The translations under genes were made by a program, and so were the position numbers. 64,000 bases of DNA, from the NCBI GenBank assembly GCA_001566295.1, contig KQ964282.1, forward strand, positions 35,146-99,145, written 5' to 3'. Position 1 is the stretch's first letter, and each line of letters opens with the position of its first letter. This document shows, piece after piece, positions 55,007 to 64,000 of this stretch. The notes beneath the pieces are model-generated. The model was not told the origin of the DNA. It did not search any database and saw only the letters and a list, made by a program, of their open reading frames with translations. The DNA is from Microdochium bolleyi. Lineage: Eukaryota; Ascomycota; Sordariomycetes; Xylariales; Microdochiaceae.

Positions 55007-56728
55007 TCACTTGGGCACAATGTCCTCCCAGCCCTCCGGATGCTCCTTGCCGCTCAGCACGTTCCTCTTCCTCCCACCCTCCTTCAGTGAGTCTTCCATA
55101 CGGCGGAACAGGCAGTACCTGTTCCCAATCCACTCCTCCTTCCAACCGGGCTGGGGAGCAAATTTGTCCGATGACCATCCGCTGTGTTTAGCCTCCAGCA
55201 GCACCCACTCGAGCCGCGGCAGTCTGCCGTCTCCTTTGGCGCTCCCCTCGAGAATGTTGTAGAGCCCCGTCCGGTACGCCTCGACGATCTCCAGCCGGCC
55301 GAACAAGTCCGGCCAGCGCAGCCACAGGTAGCGCAGGCTGGAGGGCAGCAGGGCACCAATGTCCGGTGATCCGCCGAGGGCAGAGCCGCGGAGCTCGTCT
55401 GCAGATGAAACGAGTCTAGCCAGTGGGATCCTCAACCACTCCAGCTGGGCCACTGGCGGTTGTGGCCCGCAATCATCGCCATCGTCGCCGCCGGCCCGGA
55501 GAGATCCCAGCACACCGCTATCGTAGCGCTCCATGCTAGCGTCCTGGAAGCTGCCGCCGTATAGATCGAGATCGAGACGGCGCAGGGCTGCCCCGTGCCG
55601 CCGCAGGGCGTCCCCGAACCCCGCGTAGTCCGTGGAGGGCGTCTCGTGATATATCTGCTCGTGCCAGTCGAGCTGCGGATCGTATGCCCTGGGTCGCAGC
55701 ACGAGCGTCTCGAGAGCCGGGTATGTGCGCAGCAGGCGTGCGAGGATAGTGCTGTTCCCGCGGCACGGGAAGTCGGCAGGCGCGAGGACGAGGTGCTTGA
55801 GGTGCGGCTGGGTCGTCAGCTGGCCATCGCTGTTATTGTCGTCATGCGTCGTCCACTTGATGCTGGTGGCCGTGCACGACTCGAGGCCGGGGTACAGAAG
55901 CAGAGACTTCATGTCCGTGTCCGTGGTGAAGTGCTGCTCCCAGAAGTCACTGATTTCTAGCCTGCGCAGTCTCGAGAGCGGCGCGCGGAAGATGACGTCT
56001 TCGACGTCCTTGTCTTCGCCTCTGCAGTCGTCCTCGCGCACGCGAGGCACTCGAAGCTGCCCCTGCCGCTGTGCGCCGCAGAATGCCACGAACCTGCCCA
56101 GCGGCGACAAGTCGAAGTCGTTCTCAAGGGCGAACTCCACAGTCTCGACGCTGTGCGCGATGGTCAACCCGTAGATGGCAAGCATGTCTGTCCCGAGCCC
56201 GCGACCAGGCTCTTCGGAGCTGTCGCTGTCCTCCACGCTGGTCAAGAGTTCGTCCAGGAAGCGCTGGAACGCAGCAGAATATGTACTGCCCAAGTACTCC
56301 CGGAATGGCGCGGACCGGAATGCAGCCATGATGCCGCCGCCAAGCCGTAGATCCAGATACCCGGTGCTGAAGTGGCGAATGTGCGGGCCGATGGCCTGAT
56401 GGCATTCAGAGAGGAAATAGAACATTGGCACCGGCACGGGGGCGGTCTTGAGCTCGTCGTCGTCGAGAAGATTGTACTCATCCCCGGTGCTGTCGTCGTA
56501 GAACTCGAACGTGTAGTACGCGAGCGGCTCGGCGAGGCGGCGGAAGAGGCGCGACACGTGCAGCAGGCTCGACGCGTTGGCTACCTTCTGTCTTCGATCG
56601 GTGGGGTTGAGTTGGTGATGCGATGGCGGCAAGACATAGCTCAGGATCCCGACAAGCAGCTCCTCGGGCAGGCGCGAGATGGGTGCGGCGGGCCGCTGCG
56701 CTGGCATCGTGGCTGTGGCCAGCGTCAT
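55007..56728 (-). CDS. F-box protein, array copy 1
   Basis: 573 residues, one exon; an in-frame ATG 21 nt later is an equally good start. The F-box is ISRLPEELLVGILSYVLP at residues 17-34, then a helix containing HVSRLFRRLAEPLAYYTFEFYD. The rest is a diverged leucine-rich-like region with regular LRRLxLxLY and LExLVLRPR segments. It shares block order and wording with the gene at 57530 (LPEELLVGI/LPDELLVGI; HGAALRRLDLDLYGG/HGTKLRRFELELYDG; LPSSLRYLWLRWP/LPPSLRYFWTMLP), so they are paralogues. It would act as a substrate adaptor in an SCF ubiquitin ligase; the target is unknown. Confidence 0.85.
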   Translation of the reverse strand: MTLATATMPAQRPAAPISRLPEELLVGILSYVLPPSHHQLNPTDRRQKVANASSLLHVSRLFRRLAEPLAYYTFEFYDDSTGDEYNLLDDDELKTAPVPVPMFYFLSECHQAIGPHIRHFSTGYLDLRLGGGIMAAFRSAPFREYLGSTYSAAFQRFLDELLTSVEDSDSSEEPGRGLGTDMLAIYGLTIAHSVETVEFALENDFDLSPLGRFVAFCGAQRQGQLRVPRVREDDCRGEDKDVEDVIFRAPLSRLRRLEISDFWEQHFTTDTDMKSLLLYPGLESCTATSIKWTTHDDNNSDGQLTTQPHLKHLVLAPADFPCRGNSTILARLLRTYPALETLVLRPRAYDPQLDWHEQIYHETPSTDYAGFGDALRRHGAALRRLDLDLYGGSFQDASMERYDSGVLGSLRAGGDDGDDCGPQPPVAQLEWLRIPLARLVSSADELRGSALGGSPDIGALLPSSLRYLWLRWPDLFGRLEIVEAYRTGLYNILEGSAKGDGRLPRLEWVLLEAKHSGWSSDKFAPQPGWKEEWIGNRYCLFRRMEDSLKEGGRKRNVLSGKEHPEGWEDIVPK

Positions 56729-57240
56729 CTTGTTCTCGTGGTGCCTGGGAGTTGTGAGCCGTGCTTTTCAAGAGGATAGAAACAAGAGTTGAGTAGGGGC
56801 GCTTCGAGTATTATGTGCCTATTGACGGTGGAGGGTCCAAGGCGCCCCCGGTCAGCAACGTGCAAATTCCATAGTGTTGGTTGTCGCTCGTCTCCCATGT
56901 CTGCCTGTGGGGAAGCGTATGCTGAAACATTACCTCTTAGAGCCCGTGAACAGCCGATCGGACTGCTGCCTGACACGGACGAGGTGTTGTGCACACAAGT
57001 CCAGGGCAGTTTCCAGGCCACCTAGTAATAGTTCACGTTCTCTCAGTATTCGCAAGGCAGACGTGCTTTATTGTCCGTTCTCGTACGACAAGAGAGCAAC
57101 AGTTTCATCATGTGATCGGCAAGGTTAGAAGATTCACAGCCCCTTGCCAAGTTCGATGCTCGGAAAGAGGCGCGCAGAACTTCTCGCCAGTAGCTTCGTA
57201 GCCATGGTCGTCGGATCGTCGAGGCCTGCCAATTGTACTC
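56729..57240. other. Intergenic within the F-box array
   Basis: Promoter region of copy 1. No further recognisable F-box fragment. Confidence 0.5.
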
Positions 57241-57378
57241 CTATACCAAGGCCACCATCTCGAAGCGGTGCGCCAGGGTCGGCCCGAAGATGGCCAGCAT
57301 GTCTGTGTCGAGCTGCTCCCCGCTGCCGTGAATGCCCGACTCAACCTCAGCCAACAGCTTTTCCAGGTAGCTGAAGAA
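57241..57378 (-). pseudogene. F-box paralogue remnant (middle part only)
   Basis: A 45-codon minus-strand stretch reads FFSYLEKLLAEVES then DTDMLAIFGPTLAH and ends at a TAG (57241-57243). It matches the middle of copy 1 (FQRFLDELLTSVED then GTDMLAIYGLTIAH). A stop also precedes it. No F-box or C-terminal part lies next to it, so it is a fragment of a lost copy. Confidence 0.65.
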
Positions 57379-57529
57379 GTTTCTTCACTGTGCCATCTGC
57401 CTGCAAACATGCTGACATGAGGCCATGCACCCAGTATACCGTTGCTCCGATCGAAAGGAGGACAGCAGACCAGCCTCATCACGGACCATGGTCTAGGCTA
57501 CAGCATCGTTCACGGCCACGGCCGATCAA

Positions 57530-59269
57530 TCAGTACAATGAGGCAAAGTAGCCCACTGTCCCCCGCCGAGTCATACGCTCAACTTCTTCGCTCCAGTCTG
57601 CCGGGTGCTGCCCCTCGCGCAGCGTGTTCCGATGGTTCGGTCCTGGCCGCCGCCTATACAGGATGAGGAACTTCCCGAGCCGCGACTCGGCCCAGTACTT
57701 CGTGCTTTCGGTGGAAAGTAAAGGGACAGCGAGGTTCGGCTTCCCCGTGCAGACGAGCAGCCACTCGAGCAGGGGCATTTTCTCCCCCGCGTCCATGAGC
57801 AGGTTCTGCAGCGCGGTGCCGAGAGGGTTGTCGAGGTCCGGGTTCGGGGGCAGCATCGTCCAGAAGTATCGCAGGCTCGGGGGCAGGATGTGGCCCAGAT
57901 CGTACACCACGGCGGTTGGCCGCGATAGCGCATCTTGTTCGTCGTCGTAATCGGCGTCATTGCCATGCTCGCCGTCATTGCCATGCTCGCCGTAGGGGGC
58001 TCCTTGGTATACGAGCCTTGGCATTGGCGTCTTCAGATAGACGAGGTCAGCCAGCGTGTCCCTTAGGTTCCCTAGAATGCCGCGGTCTTTCAACTCAACG
58101 GGCCGGCTCATGCCGTCGTACAACTCGAGCTCGAAGCGGCGGAGCTTAGTGCCATGCGAGCGCAGGGCGTCTCCAAGCGGGCCGAAGTCTATCCTGGGCC
58201 GAGGGAAGCGCTCGAGTTCGAGTTCGATCATAGGGGGCAGCTCATGGTCGATGAGCATGACGAGTGCCCCCAAATTATGCCCGAAGCTCTGCAGGATGGC
58301 GTCACGCACGATATGGCCGCACTGGCCGCGCTGTCCCTTGCTGGAAGGGAACATTGCGTGCCGCATCTCGAGATGGCGAAGCGTACTGTTATACATGTGG
58401 TCCGGCTCGCTTTTGACAGCAGTGCTGGGCGCAGCCAACGAGCTCGTGGTCCAGCGGAGCCCTGACGTGTGGCACTCGACGAGGCCGGGAAACGAGAGGA
58501 GCGATGAGACTTCGTCGTTGGGCAGATAGCCAGTCTCCGGGTCATGGGTGAACTGGAGGGTGTGGAGGCAGGAGAGAGGTGCATTTGGCCTGGAACCCTG
58601 GTCACCGATACTGACTGATACCGATGCGGCCGTCGCGGTAGGAGCATAAGAGATGAAGCGTTTCTGTCCGCAGAAGTCGAAGAACCGGCAGAGCAACGAG
58701 CCGCCGAATTCAGTACCTACTCTGAGCGCCACAACCTCGACATTGGACGCGAGAGTCAGGTGGAACATGACAAGGAGGTGGTAGCAGAGTTCGTGGTGCC
58801 CAGGCTCACCGGGGCCGTCGAGAGGGTCAGCTGCTGGATTTTGACGGATGTCGTTGGTCAGGCCTTCGAAGAAGCGGCAGAAGTCATCAGAGTACGTCCG
58901 ACGGACGAAATTCCGCATCTCGGGGGATAGCAAAGCTGCCAGCAGCGGCTCGACGAGGCAGCGCGACTCGAGGCAGTTTAGTTGCCGGATGTGGCGGCCA
59001 GTCTCTGGGTTGCTGCGCAAGTGCCAGAGCTGCTGGACGCACTGGAACTGTAAGGTCTGGTAGACGAGTGGCTGAGCCACGCGGTAGAAACACTGGCAGA
59101 CCTGGCAGATCTGTCGTATCTGCCGGGCGTCCCGCTGCACATGGTCCCTCCTAATCTGCGACAGTCCGACTGGGAGGATGGTGAGCCCGAATATCCCGAC
59201 AAGCAGCTCATCGGGCAGCTGCAGAATCCGTGGCGTGGGCGCCGAAGCCATTTGAGTGTTCGAAGCCAT
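57530..59269 (-). CDS. F-box protein, array copy 2
   Basis: 579 residues from the ATG at 59269; the frame is open 34 codons further up, but MASNTQMASAPTPRILQLPDELL looks like the natural start. The F-box is ILQLPDELLVGIFGLTILP. The region after it has VCQCFYRVAQPLVYQTLQF, as in copy 1. The body holds LRR-like segments (STLRHLEMRHAMF, KLRRFELELYDGM) and the end LPPSLRYFWTMLPP, then LLEWLLVC. The tail RKFLILYRRR-type segment (here GKFLILYRRRPG) and RNTLREGQHPADW correspond to the C-terminus of copy 1 (NRYCLFRRM ... SGKEHPEGWEDI). The frame is intact. Likely an SCF adaptor with an unknown target. Confidence 0.83.
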   Translation of the reverse strand: MASNTQMASAPTPRILQLPDELLVGIFGLTILPVGLSQIRRDHVQRDARQIRQICQVCQCFYRVAQPLVYQTLQFQCVQQLWHLRSNPETGRHIRQLNCLESRCLVEPLLAALLSPEMRNFVRRTYSDDFCRFFEGLTNDIRQNPAADPLDGPGEPGHHELCYHLLVMFHLTLASNVEVVALRVGTEFGGSLLCRFFDFCGQKRFISYAPTATAASVSVSIGDQGSRPNAPLSCLHTLQFTHDPETGYLPNDEVSSLLSFPGLVECHTSGLRWTTSSLAAPSTAVKSEPDHMYNSTLRHLEMRHAMFPSSKGQRGQCGHIVRDAILQSFGHNLGALVMLIDHELPPMIELELERFPRPRIDFGPLGDALRSHGTKLRRFELELYDGMSRPVELKDRGILGNLRDTLADLVYLKTPMPRLVYQGAPYGEHGNDGEHGNDADYDDEQDALSRPTAVVYDLGHILPPSLRYFWTMLPPNPDLDNPLGTALQNLLMDAGEKMPLLEWLLVCTGKPNLAVPLLSTESTKYWAESRLGKFLILYRRRPGPNHRNTLREGQHPADWSEEVERMTRRGTVGYFASLY

Positions 59270-59791
59270 GGCTGTCAAGGGCATCAGACAGCCCGAGCAG
59301 AAGCATGTTGGCGGAGAAAAGGCCGGGAAGTGGCGGTGGGGATCTGAGGATCTTGGAGGCTGAGCACCCATTCATCGCTATGGAGAATGTGTTTTTTGGC
59401 CAAGATCCTCGGACCCGCCCCACTGCATACAGGCGAGCCGGAGTCTCATGTCTCGCCGAGACTTCTCGAAAAGGACTCGAGCTCGGGCTGATGATGGAAC
59501 GAGCTGTGGAAGGCTTCATCTCTAGTTCAAAAAGGTCAACCTCCCTGTAGCCACGACTCGCCATGGCCTGCCTCGCTCTACAACACTTTTCAAGGCACGC
59601 ATTATTTCCCAGTGGTCACGACAATAGCACTGACAAGCTCCATATTGTTTGTTCCACAGTCAAGAAGTCCCTGCTTCTCAAGCAGTGTCTTCATCATCAA
59701 CAGCCGATTATCATCCGGTATCCCCTTCTTTGTGCCCTGCTCGAACCATTCCATGCTCTTCGTATCCCATGTTCGACCGCCTGCTTCCATT
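59270..59791. other. Intergenic within the F-box array, 522 bp
   Basis: Upstream region of copy 2 and the downstream side of a decayed copy. Nothing else recognised. Confidence 0.5.
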
Positions 59792-60545
59792 CTAGCGGGT
59801 GCTGCTTGGCCCCAGCGTGTTGCGTTGTTCTGGACGCTGTCTTTGAAGCAGATAGTGCGGGCTGCCGATCTTCTCCTTTGCCCAGCACTGATAACTTGTT
59901 TGGTGCTGAAGTTGTTCGTACCCGGGCCACAGTACATGGACGAGCACCCACTCAAGGTGCGGCAGCTTGGCCTGGGCACCGGAGAGCATCCGCGCGAGTT
60001 CGGCCGCCAGATTCTGGTCGAATGCATTATCGCAGAACTCATCCCCCGGCAGTTTTGTCCAAAATACCGCAAGCTCGTGGGCAGGTAATCACAGAGATCC
60101 GTGGCTATGGTGCTCTCCGGGAAACGTCTCGACGTGGTCTGCAGCTCGTTTGAAGTACGTGAGCCTCGACATGGGCGCCCACAGTCACTCGAGATTGATC
60201 TCCGCCGCTCTCAGGTCGCCCAGCAGCCCGGTCTCGATCGACTCGAAGTCTCCGCTCACTGTGTTGTACAGCTTGAGCTCGAAGCGGCGCCATCCCGCTC
60301 CGTGTGTCCGGATGGTCTCTCCGAGAGGGCCAACGTCCATCCTGCCGCGTGGCTCGTCTTCGTCGTCATCCCACTCTTCTAGCGAGACCGGCCCCACGTC
60401 GATGACAAGGCTCTCCAGAGTCTGGCCGAGTCTCTTCAAGATGATGTCGCGGATGACCAGGCCACGGCTTTTGGGGTTCAGTGCTGTTCATGGAAGACGG
60501 TCGACCTGATTTCTAAATGCTAGAGCTTGTTACCGAGCGGCCAAG
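59792..60545 (-). pseudogene. F-box paralogue, decayed copy (C-terminal two-thirds)
   Basis: On the minus strand, in array order, pieces matching copy 2 appear in several frames: HLEIRSTVF after a TAG (copy 2 HLEMRHAMF); SRGLVIRDIILKRLGQTLESL (cf. HIVRDAILQSFGHNLGAL); GETIRTHGAGWRRFELKLYN (cf. GDALRSHGTKLRRFELELYD); then a TGA at 60185-60187 before LWAPMSRLTYFK. LPTSLRYF and WTKLPGDEFCDN sit in different frames near 60065, then AKLPHLEWVLV and a tail ending RNTLG. At least two stops and one frameshift. No F-box was found upstream. The surviving order matches copy 2 throughout, so it is a true decayed paralogue. Confidence 0.75.
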
Positions 60546-61697
60546 CATATCTCTATAGTGCGTCGCTCAAAGTGCCCTCTTCCTAGCTGTGGCCCAATGT
60601 GTAGTTACTATAAAAGATGAGGATTGAACGGAAGGGCGAGAAATCGTCGTTACCGACGTCACCAGCCACTCCGTCCGCGGACGTGAGCTCGAAGCAGTGA
60701 AGAAAGGGGATGGGGGCCTGTAGCAAGTCCCGCTCTCTTCATCGGCCGTTCTGTGAGCACAACTACAGAAGGAGAAGAGTTGTGCAAGGAACAGAGATTA
60801 TCAATACTCAGAATCAGGGACCAGGGGCACTTCTAGGCTGTCGACTCCGTACAGGATCCAAATGCCGGGGTCTGGCATGTCCTTCGCCGCCAAGGACTTG
60901 GTGTTCCACATCAGGGTCGTTAGTATAGCGGCAGATCCGAGGCTTGATTGCCTCGTCAACGTGGTCCGACTGATCTGGCGAGCGGCACGGCCAGCATGGC
61001 GTTTCTTCTGCCGTAATGGCGGTTCTGATCAATGCAGCAGTGCCAGATAGCATGCGGGTACCTAGCTACTAGCCCCAAAACCCGCCGCTATGCGGTATCA
61101 ACGCTCAAAAGCATTGGTATTGATAACACAATCCGTCCTGAGGCGCGGACCCCTACTCAAAGCCCCACCATGGCAATTCACTTTCCGCTTCCGACGCGGC
61201 CGGCACGACTCGTGTCCCACGCCATCACAATGCGGGGAAGGGTGTAAGTGGGACGTTGTCGCGGGTCGTGCGTACAAGTATCGCCGACATCGGCAGTTCC
61301 CCGGCCACGTCCCGACGGATACGGAGACGCTCTCTGCTGACCCGGGCGGTCCTGCTCCGTATCTGCATCGCTTAGTCGTGGTTCGCAGCGGAAGCCACTG
61401 ATTCAGATAGGGCTTGGCCCATCCGCCGGTGGTTCCTCCGGTCGGGGCGCCGTTATCAGAACGAGGGGCTCGGTATTTGATTTGAGACCCGGGCTGGGCA
61501 ACATCATGGCCGCGGGGTGGGAAGCGTGGCTCTCTTTATGTCCCATGCCGGGACTCTCCCTTTGCTTCTCTTCTTGTCAAACCAGTCCTCTCACTTTACC
61601 TGGCCACTATTTCTCCCACCTGCTTCCTCCGCTAGACTCTACCTCGACGAGAACTCAACATCACACAACCCCCTGAGCCCGCACCACCCTCCTCACA
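60546..61697. other. Intergenic, about 1.2 kb
   Basis: The left end may hold more remnants of the decayed F-box copy (a short minus-strand frame PIPFLHCFELTS at about 60.7 kb). The right end is a C/T-rich leader for ACC deaminase. No other gene. Confidence 0.5.
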
Positions 61698-62738
61698 ATG
61701 GCCGACGTCAAGCTCCCCGAGCCCTTCGCCAGCATCCCGCGCGAGTCGTTCCTGTTCGGGCCGTCACCGATCCAGCACCTGCCGCGGATATCCGCCGCGC
61801 TGGGCGGCAAGGTGGGCGTCTACGCCAAGCGCGAGGACTGCAACTCCGGGCTCGCGTACGGCGGCAACAAGACTCGCAAGCTCGAGTACCTCGCGTCAGA
61901 GGCGCTGAGTCAGGGCTGCGACACGCTCGTCTCGGTCGGCGGCGTGCAGTCCAACCACACCCGACAGGTATCCGCCGTGGCGGCCAAGCTGGGCCTCAAG
62001 GCCGCCACGATCCAGGAGCGCTGGGTCGACTGGACGGACCCCGTGTACGACAAGGTCGGCAACATCCAGCTGTCGCGGCTCATGGGCGCCGACGTGCGCC
62101 TCAACGCCGAGGGGTTCCACATCGGCCACAAGGAGGCCCTCAAGAACCTCACCGACGAGATCAAGGCCAAGGGCGGCAAGCCGTACTACATTCCCGCGGG
62201 CGCGTCCGATCACCCCCTGGGCGGGCTGGGCTTCGCGCGGTGGGCGCTTGAGGTGGAGATGCAGGAGGCGCAGATGGGCGTCTTCTTCGACACGATCATC
62301 GTGTGCGCCGTCACGGGGTCCACGATGGCGGGCATCGTGGCCGGGTTCAAGCTCGCGCAGCTCAAGCTGGGGTCCAAGCCGCGCAAGGTCATTGGCATCG
62401 ACGCCTCGGGCAAGGTGCAGGCCACGTTCGACCAGGTGCTGCGCATCGCAAAGTTCACGGCCGCCAAGATCGGGCTGAGCGAGGACGATATCACGGCCGA
62501 CGACATCATCCTGGACGACAAGTACAACGCCAAGATCTACGGCATCCCCGACGACGAGACCAAGGCGGCGATGAAGTTCGGGGCGGAGACGGAAGGCTTC
62601 ATCACGGACCCGGTGTACGAGGGCAAGAGTCTGGCGGGCATGATTGATCTCATCAGGACCGGCAAGATTGCTGGCGGCAATGTGCTATACGCTCATCTGG
62701 GTGGCCAGCTTGCGCTCAACGCGTACTCGGGGATGTAA
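61698..62738 (+). CDS. acdS: 1-aminocyclopropane-1-carboxylate (ACC) deaminase
   Basis: PLP enzyme that splits ACC, the plant ethylene precursor, into 2-oxobutyrate and ammonia. 346 residues, one exon, close to the ~338 of bacterial AcdS. The family reads through clearly: GPSPIQHLPRIS; YAKREDCNSGLAYGGNKTRK with PLP-binding Lys58; SVGGVQSNHTRQ with Ser85-Asn86; IPAGASDHPLGGLGF; VTGSTMAGIV for the phosphate site. Near the end ETEGFITDPVYEGKS and YAHLGG keep the Glu and Leu that separate true deaminases from D-cysteine desulfhydrases. No targeting signal, so cytosolic. Fungi with this gene often live with plants. Convergent with a hydrolase 58 bp from its stop. The symbol follows the bacterial name. 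Confidence 0.94.
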   Translation: MADVKLPEPFASIPRESFLFGPSPIQHLPRISAALGGKVGVYAKREDCNSGLAYGGNKTRKLEYLASEALSQGCDTLVSVGGVQSNHTRQVSAVAAKLGLKAATIQERWVDWTDPVYDKVGNIQLSRLMGADVRLNAEGFHIGHKEALKNLTDEIKAKGGKPYYIPAGASDHPLGGLGFARWALEVEMQEAQMGVFFDTIIVCAVTGSTMAGIVAGFKLAQLKLGSKPRKVIGIDASGKVQATFDQVLRIAKFTAAKIGLSEDDITADDIILDDKYNAKIYGIPDDETKAAMKFGAETEGFITDPVYEGKSLAGMIDLIRTGKIAGGNVLYAHLGGQLALNAYSGM

Positions 62739-62796
62739 AGCTCATATAATCCAGCAGAACAAAAAAAAAAGGAATAGCATGAAGCTGAGTGTTGCA

Positions 62797-63891
62797 TCAT
62801 ATTGTGCTGGTCTGTGACTTCATGTCCTCGCCGCTGAGCCAGTCCACGATCCCCTGAGCACACTCCTCCCAGTGCGCGTCCATCATGAGGTGGTGTGCCG
62901 CCCCTTCGACTAGAAGCTGCGTGCACACCTCATCGCTCGCTATCGTGTCAGCGCCCGCCGCAACCATCTTCCTCGCCGTCTCTGAGTACGCCTTGTACTC
63001 CTCGTCCACCATCTCCGGCGTCACAAGCACATCCCTCCCAGCACTTACAAACAGGATCTTCCTCCCCATCCCGGCCCCATTCGCTCTTCCCACCCCCTCA
63101 CCACCTGGGACAAACCCTCCAACACTCCCTAGAACCTTCTCGTACTCGCCCATTTTGCGAAAACACCTCAGGCCCGCAACCGCGCTCTCTACAGGCGTCC
63201 TGCACTCCTCGATCCATCTCTCCACCACCTCGTCTCCCGTCTCGGGGCTGAAGAACACGGCGCGCGCCTGTTCGGGCGTCTGCAGCATCGGCGGGGGCAC
63301 AAAGCTGAACCCGCCCCTCAAGCCGGCTTCCTTATCCGCCTGGCTCCAGTTCGCGTTGATTTTCGCGCCCTTTCCGGAGAGCGGCGCCGCGGACAGGAGG
63401 ATCATGCCCGAGATGCGACTCTCCTGTGTCGTCGTCGTGCTGTTCACGATGTCGGGGGGTGAGGGGCATGAGTAAGATGAGGAGGACGTGGGGCCAAGAT
63501 AGCCCGCCGAAGCCATGTACTGCACAAACCCGCCTCCCAGAGAATGCCCGCCCAGGACCGGCGGCCGGTCCGCATCGGGGTGCCGCGCCGCGACGTAGCT
63601 CAGCGCCGCGGCTATGTCTTGCGCCCAGCTGTCCGCCGTCGTAAAGAGCATCTTGACGAGGAACGACTGCTCCTGGGACCCACCGTGGCCACGCACGCTG
63701 AGCGCGTAGGCCGGGAAGCCGCGCGAGGCGAGGTACGGCAGGAAGAAGGCGTAGTCGCGGGCCGAGCACATGGTGCCGTGGACGAAGAGGATCGGGGGCT
63801 TCGTGGTGGTGGTGGCGGTAGCGGATGGCGACGGCAGGCTGTAAAGGAGCTGCAGTCGCCCGCCGGGGCCTTCTATCGTGGTCGTGTCCAT
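62797..63891 (-). CDS. Alpha/beta hydrolase (lysophospholipase-like)
   Basis: 364 residues, one exon. The ATG at 63891 is the first in the frame. The core shows the oxyanion-hole strand ILFVHGTMCS, LSVRGHGGS, the nucleophile elbow GGHSLGG with Ser117, the acid in SAGRDVLVTPE and the His in EGAAHHLMMDAHW. Order and spacing are those of serine hydrolases of the alpha/beta fold. No signal peptide, so probably cytosolic. A Ser/Thr-rich loop is inserted after the elbow. The substrate cannot be predicted. It lies tail to tail with the ACC deaminase, which does not imply a shared pathway. Confidence 0.87.
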   Translation of the reverse strand: MDTTTIEGPGGRLQLLYSLPSPSATATTTTKPPILFVHGTMCSARDYAFFLPYLASRGFPAYALSVRGHGGSQEQSFLVKMLFTTADSWAQDIAAALSYVAARHPDADRPPVLGGHSLGGGFVQYMASAGYLGPTSSSSYSCPSPPDIVNSTTTTQESRISGMILLSAAPLSGKGAKINANWSQADKEAGLRGGFSFVPPPMLQTPEQARAVFFSPETGDEVVERWIEECRTPVESAVAGLRCFRKMGEYEKVLGSVGGFVPGGEGVGRANGAGMGRKILFVSAGRDVLVTPEMVDEEYKAYSETARKMVAAGADTIASDEVCTQLLVEGAAHHLMMDAHWEECAQGIVDWLSGEDMKSQTSTI

Positions 63892-63965
63892 GGTGTAGGC
63901 ATGTCGCAACGTTGGCGAGGTATGGAGGAGGACAAGATGGATTATCTGTAGAAGTTTGGGTTAGA

Positions 63966-64000
63966 TTAGTCGACGATCTTGATGACGATGTCCTGGGGGG
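63966..64000 (-). CDS. C-terminal end of a gene cut by the right edge
   Basis: On the minus strand an open frame enters from the right edge, reads PQDIVIKIVD and ends at TAA (63966-63968). The hydrophobic K-I-V ending is like that of zinc-type alcohol/quinone oxidoreductases, but eleven codons cannot settle it. It would be upstream of the hydrolase on the same strand. Confidence 0.3.
   Translation of the reverse strand, partial: PQDIVIKIVD

Overview
The window is genomic DNA of a filamentous ascomycete (Pezizomycotina, most likely a GC-rich Sordariomycete). The evidence is short 59-160 bp introns with GTRNGT donors and CTRAY branch points, Zn2Cys6 and HET-domain genes, F-box genes, plant-cell-wall enzymes with fungal CBM1, an AA9 LPMO, and long gene-poor spacers. 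I found no tRNA, rRNA, CRISPR or intact transposon. Exon boundaries were derived by hand from splice signals and reading phase.

Layout. 1-11.7 kb: a coherent metabolic block with a copper amine oxidase (cut by the left edge), a divergent 12-TM amino acid/choline/GABA-type permease, an aldehyde dehydrogenase and a Zn2Cys6 regulator. Together they read as import, oxidative deamination, aldehyde oxidation and control of an amine substrate. 12.4-13.6 kb: a secreted AA9 LPMO with a long, polybasic-ended tail. 13.6-16.4 kb: empty spacer. 16.4-22.2 kb: two HET-domain genes, the first broken by a frame change and an in-frame stop, the second with two internal membrane helices. 22.6-28.0 kb: small membrane proteins, a NmrA-like NAD(P)-binding protein and a DUF1772 (anthrone-oxygenase-like) protein. 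28.5-29.4 kb: a broken secreted repeat protein. 29.4-35.1 kb: a gene-poor stretch.

35.1-43.0 kb: a nucleoside-hydrolase-fold protein with an altered metal site, then two divergent HET genes sharing a 657 bp spacer. 43.5-48.4 kb: a monocarboxylate-type MFS transporter and a five-exon fungal membrane protein. 49.4-53.5 kb: an F-box-like protein and a GH74 xyloglucanase with CBM1. 55.0-60.5 kb: a same-strand array of F-box paralogues, two intact and at least two decayed. 61.7-64.0 kb: ACC deaminase, an alpha/beta hydrolase and the tail of one more gene at the right edge.

Themes: nitrogen/amine use (amine oxidase cluster, ACC deaminase), plant cell wall attack (AA9, GH74-CBM1), and fast-evolving recognition-type families (HET, F-box) with visible birth and death. 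The amine cluster, the HET set and the F-box array are the parts most worth following up.
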